Below, one piece after another: positions 24,109 to 38,080 of a DNA stretch of 64,000 nucleotides. Origin of the DNA: Nomia melanderi (lineage: Eukaryota > Arthropoda > Insecta > Hymenoptera > Halictidae). The stretch is from NCBI RefSeq assembly GCF_051020985.1, contig NC_134999.1, positions 21,521,660 through 21,585,659 of the forward strand. The letters run 5' to 3'. Within the stretch, counting starts at the first letter, position 1, and every line of letters starts with the position of its first letter. The notes under the pieces were generated by a model. That model had not been told where the DNA came from. It searched no databases and worked only from the letters and a program-made list of their open reading frames with translations. A program made the translations under genes and the position numbers.

Positions 24109-25296
24109 ATTCGAATAGGTTAAATAGTTTTCTGATTTATAACTTGATACTTGACTTTCTTTACTTTCAAAGATTTAACGTGTTTGAAAGGCCATCGATT
24201 TTCTTGTTAGCTAAAATAATTTAATTTTTCGGAATTATATTTGAAATTATTCAACAAATTCTGCTCTTTATTGAAAAAGCGAATTTCATGGTAGGAATGA
24301 CAACGATCAAGTTTCATTCATCTTACGATAAATACGTCGCGGCACAAATTACGAATAATAACGCCATCTAATGTTTCTAGTGTATCAAGGAAGTGTCTCC
24401 ATCTAGCGTGATCTAGAATATAGCAGCTTAAGCAACAATATTTACGCTTTAACGTGATGATGTAAACTGCAGAGACAATATGTCATTTATACCATTGTTC
24501 AGCCCTTTCAGAGATTTCGAAATTGTGATCCTTTGAAAATTCTATAACAGGTACGACTCGTTTGTTACATTTTTCTTGGCACAAAGATTAAAAAAAGCTA
24601 TTCAAGTTGACGATCTTACAGTATTCGAATCGAACCAGATAAGTACGTTTTCGTGTCTTTTTCTTGCTAAATCGAAATAGTTTCTGACATCTATTCAGTA
24701 GTTTATTCTACGCATCAGTAGAGAGATATGAAAGCACAGATTCTTACGGTTTCAAACTAGACGATCGAGTGATTCACGAATGACGCATATGTTTTAGAAG
24801 TTCTCCAACGTGGAGTGAGGAAACAACGAATTCAGGTTATCGAATTGCATAACGATGGATGATATTTTACGAGATTAATAGGCATTGATTCTTTTGGGAA
24901 TATGTATTTTATGTTTTGTCTATTCCCACTAGCATGTATGGAGCTGTATCGCTTGTATCTTATATGACATAATTGTCTGTTTGTCAATGGTAATGTGGAT
25001 CGACAATGTGTACTAATCTCATAAGTTTACTACTTTCTTTCTTTCTTTCTTTCTTTCTTTCTATTCAAAAACATTATTTATAACTGATGCAAGAAATTGT
25101 TAAAGTATGTTGCATTCGCTATTGATAATCATGTATTTTACATTGGACATTAAATATTAAAGTTACATAGAATTTTGCCAATTTTATTCTATGTACATAA
25201 AATAAGAATATATTCGTTTTCTTTTAGGATAGTATGAAATAAAGGCTCTTCCAATTTTAAGTGCAGTTGGAGTTGATCAATATACATTATAAAAAG
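24109..25296. other. Divergent intergenic spacer between boca and STK11IP
   Basis: About 1.2 kb, probably containing both promoters and 5' UTR sequence. Near 24360-24415 are ACGCCATCT and CCATCTAGCG, resembling short motifs common in insect housekeeping promoters. A (CTTT)n run lies at 25033-25061. No coding sequence is seen. Confidence 0.55.
25033..25061. repeat. (CTTT)n microsatellite
   Basis: About seven tetranucleotide units upstream of the STK11IP start. Confidence 0.85.
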
Positions 25297-28200
25297 ATGA
25301 ATGTGCAAGAAATAGTGCAACTTGGAAAATTATTACATCAAACTGGAGACAAAGTGTTAAGTGCATCCAGTAAACTCTCTTTATCAAGCTCATTACTCCA
25401 TGACTTAAATGAATGTTTTTCTTTGATCGTAAACGAATCAGAAAATTTAGAATCTTCGTTTCAAGTGTGCAACAGTTCTAAGGTTGATATATTTAGGGTC
25501 CTGAAATTTTTACATGACTTTGTACAGAAAACAGTTGGCTTGAAAGTGACTCATTGTGCAAATAATCCTACGGTTCCTGTTGATATTGCAAAGTTTAGGC
25601 ATTTAAAATATCTGGAGTTAAAGAAAATTAATATTAAGTCCGTGAAAGGGCTACAGAGAATTAGGGGTCAACTTGAAAGCATTATTTGTGCTGGAAGAGA
25701 AGGAGTTTGTTCTGTGCGTCAACTATTAGGTGATGTATTATTATATAATAACAATTTACTATAAATATTTTATTAATAATGAAAACTATAAATTAACTTG
25801 TATGCATGCAATTACAGTTAGTTGTGGAGGCGATGATGGCATCGGATTCGTCTGGAGTTCATTAAAACATTTAGCATTGCCTTATAATGCTCTGAAACAA
25901 TTGGATACATCTATGGAGTTAGCACCTTGGCTACAGATAATAGACTTGAGTCATAATTTGATAACATCCGCGGATGAATTGTCTTGTTTACCTAATCTGA
26001 AATACGTCAATCTTGGATACAATAAACTGGAAGCAATACCTACTTTCAACAAGGCTGCATCTCATTCTTTACAAGTGTTAGTCTTGAAAAACAATTACAT
26101 AGAGAAGTTGAATGGTAAATGATTATCTCTAATGTTTTTACATTTTATACATGCCTATATAAAAACTACCATCAGTGCAATGTTTTTCTGTGGCAGGTCT
26201 ACAGAACTTAGAATGTTTAACAGAATTAGATTTATCCTTCAACTGTTTAATGGATCATTCAACGTTGTGGGTTTTGGAGAAAATGTCCACATTGTTGCGG
26301 ATTTCGTTAGAGGGTAACCCTTTATCTTATCATCCGAAGCATCGATTACTATGTATAAAGTATTTGCATTCGTATTTAAGCGACAGCAAGGTAAAGTGTA
26401 CATTAGGAATGAACGTAACATAATGGAGTCATATCATTTGATTGCTATCAAACATGGTATAAGTGTGAATCAAATTTTATTATTTAGTTTGTTTTAGACT
26501 GCTTACCATTGTCCAAATCAGAGAAGCAAATTATTACAGACAACCGTTCTTTTAAAATTAAATCCGAGCAATCTGCACCAAACGAACTGCTTATCTCGGT
26601 ACATAGTTCGATGAATTCCAGTAGTTTGTCTGCGTCTACGAATACATCGACGTTCAGTGTAGACGGAGCAGGAATATCTACCGAAGCTAATCTAGAAAAA
26701 AGTTTTTCTAAAAGCGTGAAAAAGTCCAGTGTGAAAGAGGCTGTCATTGCGGAAGACGAACAAGGAAAAAAGAAAGTGGAATCCGATGTCTGTACTTCTT
26801 ATTTAGGTAAATATTTTTAATTTAAAACAGTTGTTACATACAAATTAATATAATATAATCGCCACTTTGTGTAGAAACTTCGAAGCTTCATCTGGAGACA
26901 AAAAAACAAATCCTGGAATTAAGAAAAAAGTTTAACGAAGAAAACTGGTTAAGTAGTTACGCCGGCACTTTTGTTCAAGATATGGGTGCACAGTCTTTTT
27001 CATGTTCTTCATTGATACCGGACTCTGCAGTCAAAAGTCTAGAGGGAACAAATATTATATTAAATAATCAAGACTCGATGTTTCATTTAATTAAAAATAC
27101 AGAAACCGATGTGATAGAAGATACTGTACGTTCGATAAACGAAAATAATGAGAGTAACGATGCCAAGGAAGTTCACAATGAGATATCAAACGAGGAAAAT
27201 GTATCCGAATTATCGTCAAATGAAATTGCAGATAATTTTTTGCAATCAGAATCTCCGTACGATCCGGAAGAAGGTAGGTAATAAATAGTACAGTATATGT
27301 ATAAATAAAATAATTATGCTTTAATTGTCTCGTATTCGTGTTTAGAAACAGGAGATTTATACTTGGTTCAAAAGAAGAAAAACGATCATGAATTAGAGGA
27401 ATTATTCTTAATAATAACAACAGAGTAAGTGTGTAAACGCCATTAGTATAAGAAAAAATTTTATTTTGTACTTTTTAAGTAATGCCAATTATATAATTGG
27501 TGCAGTGACATTAAAGAAAGAGATTCGGTATCTGGAAAACTAAAGAATAGTTGGTCAACAAGTTCTGTGCTGTCGTGTGTATTGGGTAGAAGTGAACCAG
27601 TCACGGTAGATATAATTTTTGATACGAGTAGGGAGAATCGTCAGAACAGAAGATATTTTGTAGAACCGGAGGATGCAAAGGTAACACGAGGAAATGCTAA
27701 TATAGAGATAGATGAAACCCAAAGTAGGAATTTACATGATGGAATATTATACATATAAATCTTGCAGAAAATAGTAACAACAGTTGGCGAAAGAATGAAA
27801 AAACGAGCAATATCGTTGAAAGTTTTCAAGTGCATGAAGTGTTCAACTCAGTTTTCTCAAGATACAGAATATGTTACCTCATTAAGTACATCTATATCAG
27901 GCAAGTTTTCGAACAAGCTAATGTCGAAGAAATTTAATGGTATAAAGTGTTTCTACTTTTCCAGGAACAAAACAATTGAAGTGTCCTACTTGCGAAAGTA
28001 CTTTGGTCATAGAAACAGATGAATTATCAACACTGGACGCAGAAAACGATCTTACTAAAGACTCGCCAGAGAATTCGTCTAACGATCAATTTTCGGGAAA
28101 CTCTGTAAAGAATAAATTACAGCGTAGCGATTCATGTTCCAGCATTGGTAAATATTACTTCAACTGTGTTGCATGGACTTTTTAATTGTAAAACATGTAA

Positions 28201-30896
28201 GAATGAACAAAGTTTTCGATAAAAAAAAGTTCATAACTTATTATAAACGTATGACATTAGCAAGGTAATGTTTTTTTCATGTTTTCTCTGATACAATAAC
28301 CCAAGTTTTTTTTGCAACGTAATAAGTTGAGTATAAATGTTTGTAAAGATTAACCATATATTCATTTATTCATATGATACTGTTTTTATGACATTAGTAT
28401 CTTCTAGTTTTTAATCAGAATAATATTTTTTTTCTTTCATTAAATGCGAACGCACTAATTATATTGCTGATATACATTTTATTATTGACTGGGACTATAA
28501 CATACTAATGCCGGTGCAGGTGGAACGGAGGGTGGAGCTATATCCGTCACCACTTCTCTGGTGCACCCCGAATCTCACACTCAAGCTCAAGTCTGCTGTA
28601 AGCTTCAGCCACAATAATATATTACAGCACTCCCTGTTTTCTCAAGCTTTCCTTATGTCTACTTCTTAAAATCGACATATGTTGTTATACTAGTTGCTTG
28701 ACTATTTAGATTATCTTGATTATTTAGTTAGTTCAAGCCCGTATTCTTATCGTGTCATACATTTAATCTTGGAATACAACGAATTACAACTTCACTAATT
28801 ATTCTACACAGCATCACTATTACAGAGTAGTGAACTACTTTACTGAACATCAAATTAAACTTATATTAAACATTCACACGCAATAAATATGAACCGGCAG
28901 ATTAGCATGTTCTTCAGTACTTTGTATTATTATCGACAGGTTCTGCTACGAGTTTAGAAGAATCTAGAGAATCTACACCATCCGTGAATGCACTAAATAA
29001 AAAATATGAAAGCGATATCGAAGTGCTTAGTAATCCAAGTCAGAGTAGTATTGAAGTTTTGGATGAAGCCTCCAGGTAAGCCAAGTTTTCAGAATTTCGT
29101 TTAATATTTTCAACGAATATTATTTCACCTCCTTTCTTATAATTATCATAGAACTCGTTTAACCCCGCACAGAAAACGTTCCTCGGAAGAAAGACGTACT
29201 GCTGTCGCTCCGTCTCTCTTAACAATACCAGATGCAGCACCAATTATAACTGGTTTGACCGAGAGTAGTTCTTCAGGTTTGCTGCAGTTTTGATCGTAAC
29301 TGGTTTAAGTAATTGTTGTGAAATAATATATACTAATACATTATTATTACAGGTTCATTGACAGATAGTATTTGTACAGCGTATGAAAATAAAATAATTA
29401 AACATTCTAATGCAGACGAAAAATCTCTTAACAATAGCAATGACAAAGAGACTAAATTTGCACCTGTAACAAATTTAACTTCTTTATTAGATGGTAGGTG
29501 AAATTACAATATCCTATCGATACTTTAACCGAAAAGTGTACAATTACACGGTAATTTTTCGAAATATCGAATCTTGTAGGTTTACTTCAAAGTATAAAAA
29601 TTGACAGTAATAAGCCATTAATGATGAAAACGAAAGAGACGTCACATTTCATGGGCAGCGGTGTTCAGTATTCTTACACGGACTTCAGCAGTATAGATCA
29701 TAGAATAAAGTTACATATTATTTTGAATATATTTGAACACGAAAACGAAGAACTTATTCTTTTACTTAGGGTAATAAACTCAATGAACTGTACGATACAG
29801 TTATTAATGGGACGTTAAATAGAGTTTCCTCTGTTCGTTTATTCATTTTCAGGCAGACATTCTTATGCAGAATGCGGTGAACACGTTCCCTGGTTGTTTA
29901 GTTTTATCCACATCAAAAGTTTATATTCTTAAAATCGATGGATTAGAAGGGTAAAAGTAATAACTATTAGATAATATGTAAGTGTCGGGGAAAAACTTTT
30001 AATTTCTATATATATTCGATTTATACCATAGAGAGGATCCACAACGTTGGCTGCACAAGGAAATCAGTTGGACAATGGACAGATTACGATCCTTGGCGCC
30101 GTTGCCATTCAAACAGGGCGTTTTGATCGAGTTGAAACAGCCTCAGAAATTGAATGATGATCAATTAGAGTCTACTATTTCATTCTTGTGTATTCTACAA
30201 GATTTCCAGAGGACTTCTAATTTTCTGTTTTACATTACCGGTAAAAGAAAGAAAAGTTTTACGTACAACGTAACCGTAACATCGTTCGAAAGTAAATTTT
30301 TTGCTCGTAGATACATCTTTACCACCTAGTTGCGAAGTCGAATTTACGGTGCCAGGACATTGCACCACATTAATGCATCAATTACTAAAGCATTGCAAGA
30401 ATTATCAAGATGGCGATGCTGTAAAATTACTGGCATTGTTCTCTTCTGGCCTATTAAAGTTTCAAGATGTGGAAATGCAACAAAAATTGTCCGGTTTAAT
30501 CGTAACTGCATCCGTTTTAGTGATATGCAATATGCAATGGCTGTTGCCAGGTAATAAAGAAGTGCCGCGTGTAATAAGGGAACAATCTGTGAGCAATTTA
30601 ATTGGAGTAGTGAGTAGCAAATATAAATTACTTACATATCGACATTTTCTAATAACTATATTCTTTCGCACATTTTCTTTAATTACTACATTTTTTCACA
30701 GGAACATTGCACTTCATCGCTAACTTTGAACTTTTTGGATGAGGTAGCAGGACAAGAAGAATCGTGGGTTCTAGATTTTGTTTCTGTAAGTGCCGCTGAG
30801 ACTGTTATTAATTCTGTTCGACCACCGTGGGAAGAATTGTTCTGGATTCCTTTGCAAGTGACTGTTTGCAAAGGACAAGATACGACAAATGTGTGA
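25297..30896 (+). CDS. STK11IP: Serine/threonine kinase 11-interacting protein (LIP1), LRR protein
   Basis: STK11IP binds LKB1/STK11 and in vertebrates acts on lysosomes. Seventeen constitutive exons: 25297-25729, 25818-26114, 26197-26390, 26488-26806, 26875-27273, 27346-27424, 27506-27680, 27768-27900, 27965-28147, 28940-29075, 29152-29276, 29353-29493, 29580-29770, 29853-29950, 30032-30240, 30311-30609 and 30702-30896. They sum to 1201 residues. The N-terminal LIP1 domain (about 1-145) is followed by LRRs to about residue 308, for example LQIIDLSHNLITSADELSCL and LTELDLSFNCLM, ending LEGNPLSYHPKHR. A long polar region comes next. A PH-like part follows, with FVEPEDAK and paired CxxC motifs KCMKCS and KCPTCES. 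After TPHRKRSSEERR comes a C-terminal domain ending PPWEELFWIPLQ. The start ATG follows an in-frame TAA 13 codons upstream. One intron (27901-27964) uses a GC donor. A candidate cassette exon is listed separately. Confidence 0.94.
28520..28597 (+). other. Candidate 78-nt cassette exon of STK11IP
   Basis: Within the 792-bp AT-rich intron after the exon ending 28147, a GC-rich segment sits between GTGCAG and GTAAGC. It enters and leaves in phase 1 and reads 26 codons without a stop (for example GGTEGGAISVTTSLVHPES), so it can be included or skipped without a frameshift. TACTAAT, a near-ideal branch-point sequence, lies just upstream at 28503-28509. Function unknown. Confidence 0.5.
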
Positions 30897-32203
30897 AATG
30901 ATTTGCAATATCTATGATTCTAGTCGAATGAAGTATACCAAGCTATTCGTAAACGAATACAGTTCGTTAATCAATATATTTTTTCATGCTTACTTAGAAA
31001 TATCACGAAAGACAGCAGGCAATGTAATCTTACAATATTAATTATCTTATTATTATTTTTCACTCGCATCTCTCTCACATGTTTATTTCAAGCACTAATA
31101 CAAGTGAGATTTCAACTGGTGCTATTAAAGGCCATGTTTCAACTGTCTAAACATTAAAAAAAAAAGTTTTCTGTTTCAATAGTTAGAAAATTAAATGCTG
31201 TAACCAACATTAGAAGTTTTTTTTTCATCTTTATGGTGCCTTGAATTATTTAATACAAAGAATATTAACATAAACTCGTGTATTTTTATATTAAAGAAAA
31301 AGAGAACTGTGCAGAGTTTTTTCAATCTAAACCTGTACGTTTTATGACGATATAAGAAAATATCTGATACTGACGCTGTATTGTGTCAAATAGTTAAATT
31401 GTATACAATTTTTATAACATGACACGCATGTGCACAATGAACTAGAAATAACACTGTTTGTAAAAAAATCATATAATGTACCATAGTTGTGTATCGCTAT
31501 CAATCTGTGATATATATTTTTTAATCTCTTCTTGTGTGTTTGTGGTTGTCTGTATATGTATGTTGTAAAATTATATAATAATACTATTTATAATAAAGCA
31601 AAGAAAACATGAGAAGCAATTTTAAACATGTTTTAATGTTAAATGCAGTTTAAATCTTTACTTGTATTAATTATCGTCGTTGCATATCAATTAATTGGTA
31701 ATTCAAGTAGCTCAATATATTGAAATAATGATAATGATTTGTATATATGCAAATAAATTGTTATCGTGACTGTTATACATGTGCATAACGTTTTTATTAT
31801 AGTACTGTGCTAAGAGAAACTGAATAGAGTTATTAGAAAATAAATATTGTTTTAACGAGAAATGAATAATTTATTAACGTCAACTGTGTGTAACGTGTAA
31901 AACGAGGTGGAGCGTAATGAATTTAATGAACTTAATAGATAACATATGTACAACAGGTGTTATAGTCGGTATATGAGTACTTCAAGTTCGTGATACTATA
32001 GCTCTAATTGAAAAGAAACATACGGAATGTGTATATTGAAGATACTGTGTCAAACAGCGTCGACGTTGATAATAGAAAATGTAACAAGTACACGAAACAG
32101 TCTGAACTGGAGATGCTGGAAGTAACTCAGTACGTTTTTTGGATCTGTTCATGAACTTTAAAGTTAAACTTTGTTACTCGACCAAAATACTTTCTAATTT
32201 AAG
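30897..32203. other. STK11IP 3' UTR and spacer to carbonic anhydrase
   Basis: AT-rich, no conserved coding sequence. An AATAAA at 31592-31597 is a plausible STK11IP polyadenylation signal. Confidence 0.6.
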
Positions 32204-33606
32204 ATGAACATCATCAAACTTATCAATTTATTGACAACCAGTAAGTCCAGTAACACATTACTCATTACATATTTGTTATTCGCAATGTATTATAAAGAAT
32301 ATCAATGTTAACACTGCCCTTTTAGTATCACTTGTTAGAGGGCATTTTGGGTACAGTAGAAAGGGTATGTAACATGGCACAAAAAGAATCTTTGTTTAAA
32401 TATTCACATTTTGTAAAGAATCTGTATACATGTCTGTATATCATAGATCAATATATGTGGATTCAAAAATTCAAGATGTGCAGTGGAAAGTTACAGTCTC
32501 CTGTATCAATATCATCATCTAAATCAATCGCTGTTCCTTTACCAGCCCTGGAGGTGATCGGTTATCATGATTATCTTCCAGGTACATTGCGGCTAAAGAA
32601 CAATGGTCATTCAGGTAATTAGATTAAATTTTTAAATTTTCAGTGTGTCTCGCACAATTATATGTTTCATTTTAAATTTATTCTTTCAGTTACAATGAGT
32701 ACAAATAACAATGTAAAAGATGAACGTTTACCCTACATATTCGGCGCTGCGCTCCCTATAAATGAAGAGTATGAGATAGATCATTTACATTTCCATTGGG
32801 GTGCAAAAAATAACAGGGGATCTGAACATGTGTTGAACGACGTTAGGTACGATATAAAAAACAAATGCACGAAAACTACAGTTCTTAATGTACCGACTAT
32901 ATTGTATTTCTTTCTCAGATATCCAATGGAGATGCATATGGTTCATAGAAATAAAGCATATTCGAATCTATCTGATGCGCTAAATTATGAAGATGGTCTT
33001 GTAGTTTTGGGTATCTTTTTCCAAGTAAATAGATAACTAATAATACTTCCATAAAACATAAACAGGCTTGTGTTAAGTAATATAATAAAAGTTCTGATTA
33101 GTTGCAGGAGAAAGACAACAGATTATTGTATCCCATATTGAATGGATTGGCAGGAGTACAATGGTTGAATACGGAAACAAAGTTAAATACCTCGATAACA
33201 TTAGCTTCTTTATTACCCCACAATACAGATGTATTTTATGTTTACAAAGGTTCGTTAACTACACCTCCGTGCAACGAGGTAGTAACATGGATAATATTTT
33301 CAACTCCAGTCCCAATATCTTTTACTCAGGTAGCTTCTTTTAATATTTCATACTTCATATGCTGCAACATTGTATAAATTAATTATTTGGTAAAGTTTTG
33401 CACATTTCATGACAAATATAATATATTTTCAGTTAAATAAATTTAGATTACTTTTCAACAAAGAAGGTTCATTAACAGATAATTATAGAAGATTACAAGA
33501 TATAGGACTTAGAAAAGTATATGTTAGAAGACTAAATTCATATTTAATTGCAAAATACAATGGAACAATGTTTAATGTTACAAATTTAGATTGGTTTTGG
33601 CGTTAA
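32204..33606 (+). CDS. Secreted alpha-carbonic anhydrase
   Basis: It catalyses CO2 hydration. Seven exons: 32204-32240, 32326-32364, 32447-32614, 32690-32846, 32919-33024, 33108-33329 and 33433-33606; 903 nt, 300 residues. The first two tiny exons encode a signal peptide (MNIIKLINLLTTISLVRG) and HFGYSRK, the usual start of the mature domain. Then come CSGKLQSPVSI, and NNGHS with the proton-shuttle histidine (residue 80). Zinc ligands are H115 and H117 in HFHWG and H140 in MEMHMVH, with E127 in GSEH and the catalytic Thr in SLTTPPCNE (T220). All key residues are present, so an active enzyme is expected rather than a CA-related protein. No hydrophobic C-terminal GPI signal is seen, so it is probably soluble and extracellular or luminal. 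An AATAAA follows at 33663. The fourth intron is unusual (see findings). Confidence 0.95.
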
Positions 33607-33662
33607 ATATATCCTTGTCCAAACAAAACTTAACAAATATAATAATTTTGGCGTTATTTTAA

Positions 33663-33668
33663 AATAAA
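33663..33668 (+). promoter_or_regulatory. Polyadenylation signal AATAAA (carbonic anhydrase)
   Basis: It lies 57 bp after the stop codon. Confidence 0.6.
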
Positions 33669-34363
33669 TACTGTCTCAATATACTCATTGTTTTTTATAT
33701 TTTATTACACCAGCTGATCTTTTACACACCTATGATTATGTAACAAACGAATGGGTGTGACTGCTCGTTTGTCATATCAGTTGTGTTCTGAACAGCATGT
33801 GTTTTCTACTACCGACAGAAACTATACCAGCAAGTATAGTATACTATAAAGTGTCCGCGAACGAACAGAATGCGGAGGTGGAATTAGTGCATGGTGAAAT
33901 CTAGATAGTACATGGGAAGAAGCTTGACAGTCATACATTTTCATACGATGTCATTCGAATCACGCGCGAAACAAACATTATTAGTTAATAATCCGATATA
34001 ATCAATAATTTTCGAAAAAGTTCGGCGAAAACGCAAGAGTAGCGGGTTCCAGTGTTAAGGAAAAAGTTGAATCGATAGCATGAAACAATGGGAATAATTA
34101 AGAACATTCCATGTTCATGAACAACAATAATCAAGGATTACGTTTCATGCGCTATATATTCATAGCTGTAATCCCATAGAGCATATATAATTCGTATCTA
34201 GGTTATGCGGTACTTTTTCGTATCGATCGATTTCATTTTTCTGCGTCAACCGCTTGTTAACTATCGACTTAACGACTACAAATGTTAAATCCATTTTATT
34301 TGTTACTATCGTGTTTATAAATATTCCTATCTTAAGAGCACATTGTTGGAATAAAAATCAGCA

Positions 34364-37300
34364 ATGGTTTTCGAATCGATCGTTGCTGAACTTTTGAACA
34401 AAGTGTTGGGAGAGTATATACAGAATTTGGACTGCACGCAATTAAAACTTAGTTTATGGGGAGGTAAGAGTAATTGCATGTATCTCCTAAACATCTTTTT
34501 ATCTTTTTCAAGGTAATTCATTCATGTACATTTAAATTCGACAGCAAAGAATACCTTGTGTTTGTTGTATGTTCAGTGGGACAATGAATGTTTACCTAAC
34601 GTGGTATTTTGAAAATTTATATACAGATGTATCTTATTATTAGTACACTGATCAGTGACATCAGCTTCTATTTATATTATGATCATGTTTCTTTATCGCG
34701 TATGATGTATCTAGTGAGTTCTATAGTTGCCTGTATTCAGGGGCCAGATCACGAAAATGAATAAATTACATTTTTTTAAATGCTATATAGCTACTTACCT
34801 AAGTATCTATTGTTTGTAGAAATATGGTACACAACAATGCATTGAACATGCATAAAACATGTTTGGATACTTGCCTCTTTTCATTATATTTTTGAAGAAA
34901 TTTCTATTATTTTTTGTCACAGTTATGTTGTAATAAAATTTGAACTTAATTATGTCATATATCTGTAATATGCATCTATCTATTCGTAAAGATCTGATCA
35001 ACTGATTTCTTTAATAATTGTCTATATATCCTTTATTATTATTATTATTATTATTATTATTGTTATTATAAATGCAATAAAATGAGTCTGATTCATCAAT
35101 AATATTTTATTTTTTTCTATTGTATAAAACCTTTATAATTTTCTTTTGTAGGAGATGTTGTATTAAATGATTTATTAATAAAAGAGACTGCATTAGATGT
35201 GTTGGACTTACCTATAAGATTAGAATATGGAAGATTAGGTTTGTATAATCCATGTACATTTGTTCATTCAAATGTCTCATTGCTGGGTATGAAGTAAAGT
35301 AATTAATGAAGTTGATACCTGTTTCCTGTGTAGGCAAACTTATCTTAAAAATACCATTCAAGGATATGTGGAATGGTCAAATCGATGCAATAGTTGAAGA
35401 ATTATTTTTACTTATAGTACCTACAAGTCAAATTGCATACGATGCAGAAAAAGAAATCAAAGTTCAGCTTGAAGCCAAGAGGGCTGAGCTTGCAAGAGTT
35501 GAGAAAACGAAACAGTTAGCGGACACTAAATGTAAATATTTATGGTTGTATCTTTTAAACGCTTAAGTCTACTTGCATAATTTTTTGTTATTGCAGTACA
35601 AGAGAAATTAGATGATTCAATGGTTGAGAAACTTATTGCTCGTATGATAAAGAATATTCATGTTGAAATAAAAAGGATACACGTACGATACGAAGATCAT
35701 GTTTCTTTTAAAGATCATCCATTTTCAGTTGGTTTCACGCTTAATAAATTCATATTAGAAAGTTGTACAGATTCTTGGGAAACGGATGGTAATTTGAAGG
35801 ATATGTATGCTATTCAACAAATTTATAAGGTAAGCGGCAGAAGTAAATGTATTATTTTGTACTATATAATAATAGCACTACAGTGCTCGAAATAAGAAAT
35901 ATTTCCTTTTTAGTTATGCACACTGGACGGTTTGGCTGTATATCTCAATACAACCACAGATCAATTTAGTAGCAGTTCACTATCAAATTATTCAGATCTC
36001 TTTTGCAGTGGTATTGCAACCATAGATTACAATCCATTAGGTTACCAATACTGTAAGTGAACATAACAGAAATTAATTATAGGCAGTTACCTTTTAAAAT
36101 TAGGAACAGAAATTTCAAACAGTTTTTAATTTTTTAGTATTGGGTCCGATAAATGTGAATGCTAAATTAAAGTTAAATCCAAAGCCAGAGACAGATGGCA
36201 GTAACTATACTATTCCCAAGGTGTGGTTGGATTTGGAAATGCAAAAATTAAGAATAGGACTAACAAAGAAACAATATCGTACTCTTGTTCAATTAGGTGA
36301 AGGTTTAGATCAAGCTCAAAAATCAGCACCGTATAGAAAGTATAGACCTAACTTCACATCGTACAGGGGACATTACAAAGAATGGTAGTAGTGGATGATT
36401 ATATACTATCAACAATGGAAATAATATTATTTCAATTACGCTGTATACAATAAAATTTTGATGGTATTTTTAGGTGGCACTTTGCATACACTTGTATTTT
36501 AGAAGAAACAGTGCGCAGAAATCGTAAAAATTGGGACTGGAATCATATGAAGCAACATAGGGATTTATGTCGTGAATATGCTGAAGTATATCAGACAAAA
36601 TTAACAACCAAGAAGGTTGTACAGGAAATAGAAGATCGTCTTACGAAATGTGAAATGAACTTGGACATTTTCAACTTGGTGATCATTAGACAGCAAATTG
36701 AGATGGAAGTCAGTGTTTCCCTCGATAGAATTCATTCGTGTATTTTGTAATTATATAAAAATTTGATATTCTACTTTTGTCGTACAGGTAGAAAGATTGG
36801 CGGAAAAGGAAAAGAACTTGAAAGCGAAACGCGGTTGGTTTGGATTCCTCTGGTCCGGTTCACAGGCAGAGGAAACTCAAGATTTAAATTCAGCAGCTGC
36901 GATAAGTAATTGACGAAACGTGTACATTGTAATTAACTTTGTCGTTCAGCTCACTAAAAATATTTGTTTCAGTGCGGAAATTTGAGCAAGCAATGACGCC
37001 GCAGGAAAAAGAAAAATTGTATAGAGCGATCGATTATCAAGAAAATACCGCGCCAGCTCATTACCCTGAAACATACGTGATGATCGATACACGGTTCCTT
37101 TTACGTGAACTTCAAATAATAATTTTAGATACGGATAAAGAATTCCCATGTGTACTGGATCTTCAACTTCATGTCGTTGAAGCTAGCTTCAATTCAAGGC
37201 CATCCGCTAATGCCATATTGTACGTACACATGTATAATAGTTTTACAACTATTACGTTTTCAACTGCAGTGTAATTAAATGTCAAATTTGCAACGTTCGT

Positions 37301-38080
37301 TTTCTTACAGAGTTACAGCATCGATCAACGAAATGAAGCTTTTAGGAACGAAGCAAAGTGATTGCGTCCCTTCGCTTTTCAATTCTCACGAACACAGCGC
37401 AGAAAAGGTTTTAATATACGTATCATATGAAAAGAATCCACTTGATAAATTATGCGGTGACCGCGTCATAGTAAGATCAACATCGGTGGATATTGTTTAC
37501 GATGCACAAACAGTGATAGAATTAGTTAATTTATTCAAAGTACAAAACTCTTCAACTTTAAATCAGTAAGACCACCATCCTTTGTACTATTTATTAATAT
37601 ATGAGAACACATATTATTTTTTACATTAACTTATTATCTTCTTTTTGTGTAGACTTCAAGCAGCCGCCGCGGAACAGTTGGAAGGTTTTAAGGAAATGTC
37701 AGCTCTCGGCTTGGAACACGCAATTCAAAAACATTCGGTATTAGATATACAGGTAAAACGACGTACCGCAATATCCACAGAACGTATAGGTGAGTGGTAA
37801 CGGATACATTTTAAACTAAAAAATACCGTATATTTAACAGGTCGACATGCAGGCGTCGCAGTTAATTATTCCGCACGGTGGATTCTACAATAGCACAAAA
37901 TCATTGTTAGTTGTCAATCTTGGTAGCTTAAAAATGCACTCGTTAGAGAAGCCGAATGACAATAAGACGAATGTGTCTGTGAAACAGTTAATTAGTATGG
38001 GTAAAAGCGAAGAAGACGTCTTGTTGCATCTCAGAGAGCATACCTATGACAAATTTGTTCTGAAAATAGTCGACGTTCAA
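34364..38080 (+). other. Vps13: Vps13 exons 1-12: chorein domain and first RBG segments
   Basis: Exons: 34364-34463, 35152-35238, 35334-35531, 35597-35829, 35914-36052, 36138-36384, 36474-36708, 36788-36905, 36973-37219, 37311-37565, 37653-37752, 37841-38080 (residues 1-733). Exons 1-4 carry the N-terminal chorein helix, KLILKIPFKDMWNGQ and EELFLLIVPTSQIAYD. Exon 4 has IHVEIKRIHVRYED. Exon 8 carries KRGWFGFLWSG, typical of VPS13A/C. Confidence 0.93.
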
